This document shows, piece after piece, positions 1-8,054 of a stretch of 59,436 nucleotides of DNA. Source of the stretch: J084 sp964471405 (GTDB taxonomy: Bacteria; Pseudomonadota; Alphaproteobacteria; Sphingomonadales; Rhodothalassiaceae). The position numbers and the translations under genes were made by a program. Position 1 is the first letter of the stretch; the number at the start of each line of letters is the position of its first letter. A model generated the notes under the pieces. The model searched no databases and was not told the DNA's origin. It saw only the letters and a program-made list of their open reading frames with translations. The stretch is from positions 1-59,436 of the forward strand of contig CAYYGH010000008.1 in assembly GCA_964471405.1 (NCBI GenBank), in the 5' to 3' direction.

Positions 1-625
1 GGCAGGGCAGGGCGAGGCCGATGGGCAGTCCTGACAGACCTGCTTTCACCCGCATGCCGCCAGGGGATGGAGCAGCATCCACCCGGAAAAAGCGGAGCGC
101 CGGCCACTGCACCGCAGGGGGGAACAGTCTGGCACCGGGGAGCGGAACGGCTTCCATGAACCCATCCACGAGCAGGACTCCATGAGCGGGACTCCACGAG
201 CGGGGATCCACGATCGGGAGTCCACACGCAGGAATGGGCATCCCCTTCTTCTTTTCCGTCTCCCGCTCGCTTCCCGATGACCCTTTGCCGCTTTTGCCGG
301 GCTCTCATTCGCCAGGCTTCCATCCTCCGGGCTCGCATGAGGAGAGTGCTCGGGCGGCAGGCGATCACCGGCCCTATGCCGGCGACTGCGGGGACGGCCA
401 TGCCCGAACGCAGCCGACAGTCCGCGGCCGCCGGGATTTGCAAAAGCCCGTTCCCTCCTTCCCGGCCTTCCGAGCGGGACGGGCGCCTCCTGGCTGCGAC
501 TTCTGCATGAGGACGGATCCCGGTGCATTTACCATAAATTTACCGTCCTTTGCGAGGGTGGGCGGCATCGACCGCCCGATGCTGCCCGCATTCCGGGCAA
601 GGCGCTTCAAGGGAAGGGGGAGTTC
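1..625. other. Intergenic region upstream of the chemotaxis receptor
   Basis: No convincing gene is visible. The open frames here have poor composition and no ribosome binding site. A minus-strand ATG at position 55 runs off the left edge as a short hydrophobic peptide that could be the start of an exported protein, but it has no purine-rich leader. The region holds a 14-bp tandem repeat at 165-234. Two copies of ATTTACC (527-533 and 538-544), 11 bp apart, lie in a small AT-rich patch about 80 bp before the receptor start and may be part of its control region. Confidence 0.5.
165..234. repeat. Five tandem 14-bp imperfect repeats
   Basis: Five head-to-tail 14-bp units with consensus TCCACGAGCGGGAC begin at 165, 179, 193, 207 and 221. 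The middle units differ by one to four bases and the last is the most diverged. A further degenerate unit may precede them around 153-164. The period is not a multiple of three and no gene covers the array, so it is an intergenic minisatellite. Confidence 0.8.
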
Positions 626-2017
626 ATGAGCGACGAGACGGATCTGGTTATTGAATCGACGGGCATTCTCGACCAGCTGACCGAAATCAGCGCGGATCTG
701 GAGATGGAGGACCGCATCTCCGGTTTTGCCTTTGACGGGCGGCTGCATGACGATTTGCGCACGGCCTGGCCGGCGATTGCCCCCCGCATCCGGGCCATCA
801 TCGATCGCTTTTTTGCGACCCTGTTCAGCCGCCGCGAGGTCCAGGAGGCGATCCATGGCCGGGATCCCGAAGAACTCAAGAAGCGCCAGCTGGAATACTG
901 GCATTTTCTGTTCAACCATCCCATCGACCAGCGCTACGGGCGCGTGATTTCCGAGCGTGGCGCCTTCATGCATCGGGCCGGCCTCGAGCCGCGCCACTAT
1001 CTGCCGGCCTATGCGGAGATCTTTGACGGATTCATCGAGGCGGCGGTGGATCATTTCGGCGCGGACACCGACACGCTGAGGCGGGTGATGGTCGCACTCA
1101 ACCGCCTGAATTTCATGATGAACGAAATCATGGCGGCCACCCATCATGAACTCGTGCGACGGGAGGCGGCAGAAGCCCTCAGCCGCCACGGCGACCGGTT
1201 TGAAAGCGAGGTCGGCGGCAATCTGACGAGCGTCATCCAGGCGGCCGAGGAGCTGCGCGCGCTCGCCGAGCGGACCCGCCAGGCCGCCCATGTGATGAGC
1301 ACGAGCGGGGACGAGGTTGCCAACGCCGCCAGCTCCAGCGCGGACAATGTGCGTGCCGCCGCGGCAGCCGCCGAGGAGTTGACATCCTCGATGGCATCCA
1401 TGGCCGAGCAGATCAAGCGCACCGCCGAGGCCGCACAGGCTGCGCTCCAGGAGGCCGAATCCTCCCGCCAGGTGATCGAATCCCTTGAAGGATTTTCGGA
1501 TAAGATCGGCCATGTCGTCAAACTGATCGACGACATCGCCAGTCAGACCAATCTGCTTGCGCTCAACGCCACCATCGAGGCGGCGCGGGCCGGCGAGGCG
1601 GGCCGCGGATTCGCCGTGGTGGCCAGCGAAGTCAAGGCGCTGGCCGGACAGACGGCCCAGGCCACCAAGCAGATCGCCGAGCAGATCGAGCTCGTCCAGG
1701 ACATCACCCGGCAGGCCGTGGAGGCAAACGGACGGCTCGGGGGGCGGATTACGCGAGTCAGCGAGATTGCCGAGGAAATCTCCGGCATGATAGATGAACA
1801 GACCCAGGCGGTTTCCGAGATCACGCGCTCGGTCACGGATGCCGCCCATCGCTCGGAGGATGTCTCGCGGCATATTGCGGATGTGACGGAACGCGCCCAT
1901 GAGGTGGGCGGCTCGATGGATCAGGTAAACGAACACGCGGAAAGCCTGTTCCAGCTGATGGAGCAGCTCAACGGCCGTGTGGATGAATTCCTCAGGCAGG
2001 TGCGCGCAAACGCGTAA
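626..2017 (+). CDS. Globin-coupled methyl-accepting chemotaxis protein (HemAT-like)
   Basis: This is a 463-residue soluble receptor with no membrane segment. Residues about 20-180 form a protoglobin (globin-coupled sensor) domain. The segment HRAGLEPRHYLPAY places the proximal haem histidine at H116, as in HemAT F-helix motifs. From about residue 200 to the end it is a long helical signalling domain. The strongly conserved hairpin tip (IDDIASQTNLLALNATIEAA, near residue 303) contacts CheA and CheW. Family knowledge implies oxygen or gas sensing that controls flagellar rotation from the cytoplasm. GGGGGAG lies just before the ATG. No che genes are next to it, so it is an orphan receptor. Ligand and behaviour are inferred. 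Confidence 0.93.
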   Translation: MSDETDLVIESTGILDQLTEISADLEMEDRISGFAFDGRLHDDLRTAWPAIAPRIRAIIDRFFATLFSRREVQEAIHGRDPEELKKRQLEYWHFLFNHPIDQRYGRVISERGAFMHRAGLEPRHYLPAYAEIFDGFIEAAVDHFGADTDTLRRVMVALNRLNFMMNEIMAATHHELVRREAAEALSRHGDRFESEVGGNLTSVIQAAEELRALAERTRQAAHVMSTSGDEVANAASSSADNVRAAAAAAEELTSSMASMAEQIKRTAEAAQAALQEAESSRQVIESLEGFSDKIGHVVKLIDDIASQTNLLALNATIEAARAGEAGRGFAVVASEVKALAGQTAQATKQIAEQIELVQDITRQAVEANGRLGGRITRVSEIAEEISGMIDEQTQAVSEITRSVTDAAHRSEDVSRHIADVTERAHEVGGSMDQVNEHAESLFQLMEQLNGRVDEFLRQVRANA

Positions 2018-2047
2018 AGAGGGAAGCCTTCCTTACGGCCCGTGCCG

Positions 2048-2536
2048 TCAGCTTTCCGGGGCCGTCCGGCTGCTGCGGGCGGCCCATTCCTGCATGGCGC
2101 TGCGTGCCAGCTTGTCCACGCGCGTGTTTTCCGGATGGCCCGCATGCCCCCGCACCCAGTGCCAGGTGACATCATGGGGAGCCATGGCCGCGATCAATTC
2201 CTGCCAGAGGTCCTGATTCCGCACGGGCTTGCGCCCGGCAGTGCGCCAGCCATTGGCCTGCCAGCGGGGCAGCCATTCCGTGATTCCGCGCCGCAGATAT
2301 TCGGAATCGGTGTAAAGATGCACCTGAACCGGTCGCTTGAGCGTGCGCAGGGCGCGGATCGCCGCCGTCAGCTCCATGCGGTTGTTGGTGGTCTCCGGCG
2401 CTCCGCCGGTGAGCACCCGCTCGCGGCCGCGCCAGCGAAGCAGGGCGGCCCAGCCGCCCGGTCCCGGATTGCCCTGGCAGGAGCCGTCGGTGAAGATCTC
2501 GACGGTATCGGACTGCCGCTCCTTGCCGTGTGACAT
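2048..2536 (-). CDS. rnhA: Ribonuclease HI
   Basis: This 162-residue protein is the usual length for RNase HI, which cuts the RNA strand of RNA-DNA hybrids in R-loops and primers. The metal-binding residues are visible: D17 in FTDGSCQGNPGPGGWA, E55 in NNRMELTAA, D77 in LYTDSEYL and D141 in NTRVDKLA. H131 in the flexible RGHAGH loop is also present. The ATG has only a weak GGGAAAG leader. It lies 42 bp downstream of ispH on the same strand and is probably co-transcribed with it. Many alphaproteobacteria have thrB between these two genes, but here there is none. Confidence 0.96.
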   Translation of the reverse strand: MSHGKERQSDTVEIFTDGSCQGNPGPGGWAALLRWRGRERVLTGGAPETTNNRMELTAAIRALRTLKRPVQVHLYTDSEYLRRGITEWLPRWQANGWRTAGRKPVRNQDLWQELIAAMAPHDVTWHWVRGHAGHPENTRVDKLARSAMQEWAARSSRTAPES

Positions 2537-2578
2537 GAATGCGGGTGACTTTCCCGGTCGTCGCGATCCGTGACGGGC

Positions 2579-3544
2579 TCAGGCGGCATCCTCGCGCAGT
2601 TCGGCCGGCAGCTTGAAGGTGACATGCTCGCGGGCCGTTTCGACCTCGTCGAAGGTTACCGCAAAGCGCTCACGCAGGGCGGCGATCACGTCCTGGACCA
2701 GGACTTCGGGCGCCGATGCGCCGGCGGTGATGCCCACCGCCCGCGCGCCTTCAAGCCACTGCCAGTCGATCTCTGCCGCCTTCTGGACGAGACGCGCCGG
2801 CGCCCCCGCCTTTTCCGCAACCTCCACGAGGCGGCGGGAATTGGAGGAGTTCGGTGCCCCGATCACCAGCATGCGATCGACATGTGGCGCAATCGCCTTG
2901 ACGGCGGCCTGGCGATTCGTCGTCGCATAGCAGATGTCCTCCTTGCGCGGCCCCGCGATGGTCGGAAAGCGGCGCTTGAGGATGGCGACCACCTCGGCGG
3001 TGTCTTCGACCGAAAGGGTCGTCTGGGTGACAAATGCCAGATTGTCGGGATCGGCAACCTCTATGGTTTCGGCATCTTCCGCCGATTCGATCAGCGTGAT
3101 GCTGCCGGGCGGCACCTGCCCCATGGTGCCGATCACCTCCGGGTGGCCGGCATGGCCGATCATCAGGATGTGGCGGCCGTTTGCGAAATGCCGCTCCACC
3201 TCGCGATGAACCTTCGAGACGAGGGGACAGGTGGCGTCGATGTAGAGCATCTGCCGCCGCTGCGCCTCCGCCGGCACGGATTTCGGCACACCGTGAGCCG
3301 AGAAGACGACCGGCGCGTTGTCCGGCACTTCATCCAGCTCCTCGACGAAGATGGCCCCCTTGGCCTCAAGCTCTTCCACGACATGCCGATTGTGGACGAT
3401 CTCATGGCGCACATAGACGGGACGCCCGAAACGCTCGAGCGCAAGTTCCACGATCTTGATCGCCCGGTCCACGCCGGCACAGAAGCCTCGAGGCGCGGCC
3501 AGCATGATCTTGAGCGGAGGCTTGTCCGCATTCGGCGTCGTCAT
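2579..3544 (-). CDS. ispH: 4-hydroxy-3-methylbut-2-enyl diphosphate reductase
   Basis: IspH (LytB) performs the last step of the MEP isoprenoid pathway, reducing HMBPP to IPP and DMAPP with a 4Fe-4S cluster in the cytosol. The 321-residue protein has its cluster cysteines in APRGFCAGVDRAI (near residue 21), IDATCPLVSKVH and the later GAPNSSNSRRL neighbourhood region, and a conserved EDICYATTNRQ segment. An in-frame ATG 59 codons upstream exists, but the chosen start at 3544 is preceded by AAAGGAG at good spacing and matches the family length. It is the first gene of the ispH-rnhA unit. Confidence 0.96.
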   Translation of the reverse strand: MTTPNADKPPLKIMLAAPRGFCAGVDRAIKIVELALERFGRPVYVRHEIVHNRHVVEELEAKGAIFVEELDEVPDNAPVVFSAHGVPKSVPAEAQRRQMLYIDATCPLVSKVHREVERHFANGRHILMIGHAGHPEVIGTMGQVPPGSITLIESAEDAETIEVADPDNLAFVTQTTLSVEDTAEVVAILKRRFPTIAGPRKEDICYATTNRQAAVKAIAPHVDRMLVIGAPNSSNSRRLVEVAEKAGAPARLVQKAAEIDWQWLEGARAVGITAGASAPEVLVQDVIAALRERFAVTFDEVETAREHVTFKLPAELREDAA

Positions 3545-3634
3545 GGGCCCGTTGCTCCTTTCACAGGAAGACATCCCTCTTCTTGGGGGGCGCTCCGCCC
3601 GAGACGGGCCGCGTCCTGCCCCATTCCTGCCCTG

Positions 3635-3663
3635 CTTATCGCCGATCTCCCCTGATGGTGCAA
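3635..3663 (-). promoter_or_regulatory. Candidate sigma-70-type promoter of ispH
   Basis: Read on the minus strand, TTGCAC (3663-3658) is followed after 17 bases by GATAAG (3640-3635). This lies about 90 bp before the ispH ATG. The spacing is ideal and each hexamer matches the housekeeping consensus at four or more positions. There is no experimental support. Confidence 0.4.
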
Positions 3664-3792
3664 GCGATAGCGGCCCGATAGCGAAAGGCCCGTCATGCCC
3701 GGCATTGCCAGGCCGGCACAAACCGCCTATGGCAGGCCGGCGCGCATGGCTGCAGCGTCGTGGCGGCGGATGCAGGGAAAGAGGGTGGACAT

Positions 3793-4344
3793 ATGGCGAT
3801 GAGCAGAGATCGCATGCGGGTTGCCGGGATCGGGCGGTGGCTCGCTGTCGTTGTGCTGGTCGGGATCGTGAGCGGATGCGGCGGCAAGAAGGCCAATCCG
3901 CTGCGGGTGACGGTCATGCGCTGCCCGGCGCCGGCGGTGGTCGAGGGGCTTTCCACGCTGACCCGCTTTGCCAATGGCAGGCGCACGGCCGATGCCGTCC
4001 TGTTCACGGCCAGCATCGAGGACCTTGCCCTCAAATGCGAGCAGGGCGAGCGGGTGCGCAGCCGTTTGCGCTTTCGCATCGTCGCCATCCGGGGACCGGC
4101 ACTCAGGGACGACGTGGTCGAGGTGCCCTATTTCGTGGCCGTGATGCGGGACAACGGGGAGATCGTCGCCAAGAAGATCTACCGCACGCGTCTCGTCTTC
4201 GCCCGTGGCGCCAAGCGTGCGGAAACGGTGGAGGAGATTCTCCAGACCATCCCTTCCATCGATCAGGCCCGCCGCTATGACTATGAACTTCTCGTCGGTT
4301 TTCAGGTCAAGACCGATGACCTGATCTTCAATGTCGTCCGCTAG
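3793..4344 (+). CDS. Putative lipoprotein of unknown function
   Basis: This is a 183-residue protein with an N-terminal basic stretch, a hydrophobic helix and the lipobox LVGIVSGC, so it is probably lipid-anchored after signal peptidase II cleavage. The mature part is mixed alpha/beta in character, with no family I recognise. It keeps a Cys in VMRCPAP and one in LKCEQG. An ATG 33 bases upstream is in frame, but GAGGGTGG sits just before 3793. It is divergent from ispH and followed by guaB, with no functional link evident. Confidence 0.75.
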   Translation: MAMSRDRMRVAGIGRWLAVVVLVGIVSGCGGKKANPLRVTVMRCPAPAVVEGLSTLTRFANGRRTADAVLFTASIEDLALKCEQGERVRSRLRFRIVAIRGPALRDDVVEVPYFVAVMRDNGEIVAKKIYRTRLVFARGAKRAETVEEILQTIPSIDQARRYDYELLVGFQVKTDDLIFNVVR

Positions 4345-4469
4345 GGCGAAGGGGGGCCATCGGTGCGCCGCCGGAAGGGATCCAGCAGGCCCCGGCCGGC
4401 GGCAGGCAGCGTGACGGCAGCCCGGGACACGAGCCGGCATGCGGCCCTTCCCGCCTTCCGAAAAAGTCC

Positions 4470-4498
4470 TTGGAGCAGGCGGGGCGGTGAGCTATAGG
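4470..4498 (+). promoter_or_regulatory. Candidate promoter of guaB
   Basis: TTGGAG (4470-4475) and TATAGG (4493-4498) are separated by exactly 17 bases and lie about 75 bp before the guaB start. Each hexamer agrees with the sigma-70 consensus at four positions. No purine riboswitch-like fold was seen in the leader. Confidence 0.4.
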
Positions 4499-4571
4499 CC
4501 GAACGCACATTGCGATGCCGGCCAGCATCGGTCATGACCGTCGGCCCACAGGAGAAGAAGGATCCATCGCG

Positions 4572-6047
4572 ATGGGCGACATTGCCTTGAGTCTCACCTT
4601 CGATGACGTGCTGCTCGTGCCCCAGTATTCCGAGGTGCTGCCCGGCGAGGTGGACACGCGTACCCGGCTTGCCCGCGACATTGCGCTCAACATTCCGCTG
4701 CTGTCGGCGGCCATGGACACGGTCACCGAGACGGATCTTGCCATCGCCATGGCCCAGAACGGCGGGATCGGCGTCATCCATCGCAACAACAGCATCGACG
4801 AGCAGGCCGAAATGGTCCGCCAGGTCAAGAAGTTCGAGGCGGGCATGGTGGTGAACCCCGTCACCGTGCATCCGGACCAGACGCTGGCCGAGGCGCTCGC
4901 GCTGATGCGCCGCCACAGGATTTCGGGCATCCCGGTGGTCGCCCGCGAGCCGGGAGCGGGGCCGAAGAAGCTGCTCGGCATCCTCACCCACCGCGACGTG
5001 CGCTTCGCCACCGACGAGCGCCAGCCGGTGAGCGAGCTGATGACGAAGGAGGGCCTCGTCACGGTCAAGCCCGGGGTAAGCAGCGAAGAGGCCAAGCGTC
5101 TCTTCCACCAGCACCGGATCGAGAAGCTGCTCGTGGTGGACGACGATTTCCGCTGCATCGGGCTGATCACCGTCAAGGACATGGAAAAGGCCGTCGCCTA
5201 TCCGAACGCGGCCAAGGATTCCCACGGTCGCCTGCGGGTGGGGGCAGCCGTGAATGTCGGCGATGCGGGCCTCAAGCGCGCCGAGGCGCTGGCCGAAGCC
5301 GAGGCCGACGTCATCGTCGTGGACACCGCCCACGGTCATTCGAAGCGCGTCATCGAAACGGTCAGGCGCATGCGCGCCGCCCTGCCGGAGATCGCGATCA
5401 TTGCCGGCAACATCGCGACCGCCGAGGCCGCCGAGGCGCTGATCGCGGCGGGGGCTGATGCCGTCAAGGTCGGCATCGGGCCCGGATCCATCTGCACGAC
5501 GCGGGTGGTCGCCGGTGTCGGCGTGCCGCAGTTGTCCGCCATCATGGAGGTGGCGGCGGTCGCGCGCGCAAAGGACATTCCCGTGATCGCGGACGGCGGC
5601 ATCCGCACCTCCGGCGATATCGCCAAGGCCATTGCCGCCGGTGCCGACGCCTGCATGGTCGGCTCGCTGCTGGCCGGCACGGCGGAGGCACCGGGCGAGG
5701 TCTTCCTCTACCAGGGCCGCTCCTACAAGGCCTACCGCGGCATGGGCTCGGTGGGGGCGATGGCACGCGGCTCGGCCGACCGCTATTTCCAGGAGGACAT
5801 CAAGGACAGCCTGAAGCTGGTGCCCGAAGGCGTGGAGGGCCAGGTGCCCTACAAGGGCCCGGTCGCCAATGTTCTGCACCAGCTGGTCGGCGGGCTGCGC
5901 GCAGGCATGGGCTATACCGGTGCGCGGACGATCCCAGAGATGCAGCAGAAGGCCCGCTTCGTGCGCATCACCAATTCGGGGCTGAAGGAAAGCCATGTCC
6001 ACGACGTGGTGATCACCCGTGAATCTCCCAACTACCCTGCAAACTGA
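4572..6047 (+). CDS. guaB: Inosine-5'-monophosphate dehydrogenase
   Basis: IMPDH oxidises IMP to XMP with NAD+, the committed step of GMP synthesis. The 491-residue protein begins LSLTFDDVLLVPQ and has two CBS domains inserted at about residues 95-205, which bind adenine nucleotides in this family. The catalytic loop GIGPGSICTTRVVAGVG carries the nucleophile C308, and the flap segment YRGMGSVGAMARG follows. An ATG 57 bases upstream is in frame, but GAAGGA precedes 4572 and the family length fits that start. It is the first gene of guaB-rsmB-TPR-guaA, an arrangement common in alphaproteobacteria. Confidence 0.97.
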   Translation: MGDIALSLTFDDVLLVPQYSEVLPGEVDTRTRLARDIALNIPLLSAAMDTVTETDLAIAMAQNGGIGVIHRNNSIDEQAEMVRQVKKFEAGMVVNPVTVHPDQTLAEALALMRRHRISGIPVVAREPGAGPKKLLGILTHRDVRFATDERQPVSELMTKEGLVTVKPGVSSEEAKRLFHQHRIEKLLVVDDDFRCIGLITVKDMEKAVAYPNAAKDSHGRLRVGAAVNVGDAGLKRAEALAEAEADVIVVDTAHGHSKRVIETVRRMRAALPEIAIIAGNIATAEAAEALIAAGADAVKVGIGPGSICTTRVVAGVGVPQLSAIMEVAAVARAKDIPVIADGGIRTSGDIAKAIAAGADACMVGSLLAGTAEAPGEVFLYQGRSYKAYRGMGSVGAMARGSADRYFQEDIKDSLKLVPEGVEGQVPYKGPVANVLHQLVGGLRAGMGYTGARTIPEMQQKARFVRITNSGLKESHVHDVVITRESPNYPAN

Positions 6048-6074
6048 CGCGCGGCCCGCTCCGCCGCCCGCCCC

Positions 6075-7403
6075 ATGAGACCGGCCGCCCGCATTCGTGC
6101 TGCCGTCGAAGCCATGGAAATGGTACTCACCGCCATGCAGGCGGGTGGAGCGGGGGCGGAAGCGGTTCTTGCCCGCTATTTTCGGGCACGGCGCTATGCG
6201 GGCGCAAAGGACCGGCGGGCCATCCAGGATCTCGTCTATTGCGGTCTGCGCCGTCTGGCCGAGCTCGATGCTCGCCTCGCCTTCTGCGACCTCGCCACCA
6301 CCAGCCGCAACCGTGTGCTGCTGGCGGCGATCATGCAGGCAGGCGAACCGGCTGCGGACTGGTTCGGCGGCCCCTACGGCCTGCCTTCCCCGTCATCCGG
6401 GGAGATGGCCGGCCTGCTGCGGGCCGCCCGCTTGCCGGCCGATGTGCTGCCGGAGCCTGCCCGCCTGTCCGTTCCGGACTGGGCGTGGGCCGGACTCGCT
6501 CGCCGTTTCGGAGACGCTCTCAAGGAGGAGGCGGCCGGCTGGGACCGGGAGGCATCCGTCGATCTCAGAGTGATCGAATCCCACCTGTCCCGGAATCGGC
6601 TGCTCATCAGCCTGGCCGGGATGGGGCTGGAGGCCGAACCGGCGCCATGGGCCCCAACCGCGGTCCGGCTTGACCGGCGCGTGGGGCGGGGCCGCCTGCG
6701 CGGAATCCTGGACCGTCTGGCGATCGCCCAGGATGAAGGCTCCCAGATCGCCGCTCATCTTGCAGACGTCCGCCCCGGCATGACGGTTGTCGAGCTGGGG
6801 GCCGGCGGCGGCGGCAAGACGGCGGCGCTTGCCGATGCGCTGCGTGGCCGGGGTCGCGTGGTGGCGGTCGATGTTGACCGGCGCAGACTGGAGCGGGCCC
6901 GCCGCCGGTTGGAGAGCCTCGGGCTTGCCGGGCTCGTGGAATGGGTGATGCTGCCGGCTGCGCCGGACGAAGCCCGGGAGCGGCTGGCGCCCTGGCTGGG
7001 CCTGGCGGACCGCGTGCTGGTGGATGCCCCCTGCACCGGTTCCGGGACCTGGCGCCGCCACCCCGACCGCAAGTGGCGGTGGAAGGGGGAGGATCTGGCG
7101 GGCCTGCGGCAGACGCAGCAGACCATGCTGGCCCATGCTCTTGCGCTTGCGGCTCCGGCCGCAGGGGCCCGCGTCGTCTATGTCACCTGCTCGCTGCTGC
7201 CGGAGGAAAACGAGGATGTCGTCTTGAGGATCCTGGACCGGCACCGGGACTGGGAGCTGTGCGATCATCGCGGGGTGCTGCGCTCTCTCGGCTGGACACG
7301 GATTCCGGAGACGGCGGCGCTTCTGCCTTCCTGTCTTCAGCTTGCCCCTGCGCGGCATCACACGGACGGCCTTTTTGTTGCGGTGCTGGCAAGAAAGCTC
7401 TAG
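6075..7403 (+). CDS. RsmB-family RNA (cytosine-5)-methyltransferase
   Basis: The 442-residue protein has an N-terminal NusB-like helical region (residues 1-140) and a C-terminal SAM-dependent methyltransferase domain. The SAM motif VELGAGGGGKT is near residue 238. The two catalytic cysteines are in DAPCTGSGTWRRHPD and VTCSLLPEEN, the paired motifs of m5C RNA methyltransferases. The best-known member modifies C967 of 16S rRNA, and this substrate is inferred. It starts 27 bp after guaB and is probably co-transcribed. The GXGK region reads GAGGGGKT rather than the usual AAPGGKT, a mild deviation. Confidence 0.88.
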   Translation: MRPAARIRAAVEAMEMVLTAMQAGGAGAEAVLARYFRARRYAGAKDRRAIQDLVYCGLRRLAELDARLAFCDLATTSRNRVLLAAIMQAGEPAADWFGGPYGLPSPSSGEMAGLLRAARLPADVLPEPARLSVPDWAWAGLARRFGDALKEEAAGWDREASVDLRVIESHLSRNRLLISLAGMGLEAEPAPWAPTAVRLDRRVGRGRLRGILDRLAIAQDEGSQIAAHLADVRPGMTVVELGAGGGGKTAALADALRGRGRVVAVDVDRRRLERARRRLESLGLAGLVEWVMLPAAPDEARERLAPWLGLADRVLVDAPCTGSGTWRRHPDRKWRWKGEDLAGLRQTQQTMLAHALALAAPAAGARVVYVTCSLLPEENEDVVLRILDRHRDWELCDHRGVLRSLGWTRIPETAALLPSCLQLAPARHHTDGLFVAVLARKL

Positions 7404-7439
7404 AAGCCGGCTTCAAGGGCGCCAATGGGAGAAACAGGG

Positions 7440-7970
7440 ATGAAGCATGTCAAGGCGATGGCGGTGGTGATTGCGGTCTTCCTGACCGCCGGGGCGACGG
7501 CCCAGTCGCTGACCGCCGTACCCTATCAGCGGGCCTCCCAGCAGCTGCTCGAGGAAGGGCGGCAGGCCTTGGCCGCCGGCAAGGTGGGCACGGCCTTGAA
7601 GCGGTTCGAAGAGGCCCTGGTGGCCGACCCCGCCAATGTCGCGGCCCTGGTCGCCATCGGCCGGGCGCATGAGGCAATGGGCCAGAACGAGGCCGCCCGC
7701 GGCTACTATCTGCGGGCGCTCACGGTTGATCCCGCCTATCTGCCCGCTCTGGAAGCCGAGGCCCTGCTGGCACTCAAGATGGGGGATCGCGAGAAGGCCC
7801 TGGCGGATCTGAAGACGATCCAGGAAATCTGCGCTCCCCGCGATTGTCCGGAGCAGGCCCATGTGGCCACCGCTCTGCGGAAGGCCGAGGAAGAGAAGAA
7901 AGCCGACGGGCCTTCATCCGGCAAGCCCGATGCATCTGCCCGGCCGCAGCAGAAACCGCAGCAGAACTAG
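7440..7970 (+). CDS. Exported tetratricopeptide-repeat protein
   Basis: The 176-residue protein has a signal peptide ending near TAGATAQS. About two and a half TPR units follow (residues 38-125), for example GKVGTALKRFEEALVADPAN and NEAARGYYLRALTVDPAY. A charged Lys/Glu/Pro/Gln-rich tail closes it. TPRs mediate protein-protein contacts, and the cell location here would be periplasmic. The ATG at 7440 is chosen over 7425 because GGGAGA precedes it and it gives a clean signal peptide. It sits between rsmB and guaA, and its role there is unknown. Confidence 0.82.
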   Translation: MKHVKAMAVVIAVFLTAGATAQSLTAVPYQRASQQLLEEGRQALAAGKVGTALKRFEEALVADPANVAALVAIGRAHEAMGQNEAARGYYLRALTVDPAYLPALEAEALLALKMGDREKALADLKTIQEICAPRDCPEQAHVATALRKAEEEKKADGPSSGKPDASARPQQKPQQN

Positions 7971-8054
7971 CATGCCATGAGGTGTTGAATCGCGTATCCG
8001 CCGTCGGGGCAGGAGTCCGGCGGGCATGCGCGGCATCAGGAGACGGAGCCGATC

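Noticed and set aside
1..55. Minus-strand signal-peptide-like start running off the left edge
   Set aside because: Only 18 codons visible and no purine-rich leader; mentioned in the intergenic entry only.
374..1936. Long minus-strand open frame opposite the chemoreceptor
   Set aside because: Shadow of a high-GC coding region; the plus-strand gene has the full domain motifs and a ribosome binding site.
4345..4571. Purine riboswitch before guaB
   Set aside because: No conserved aptamer core could be recognised in the leader; only a promoter-like pair was seen.
4341..6002. 553-codon open frame opposite guaB
   Set aside because: His/Asp/Gly-rich composition typical of an antisense frame; guaB is unmistakable on the other strand.
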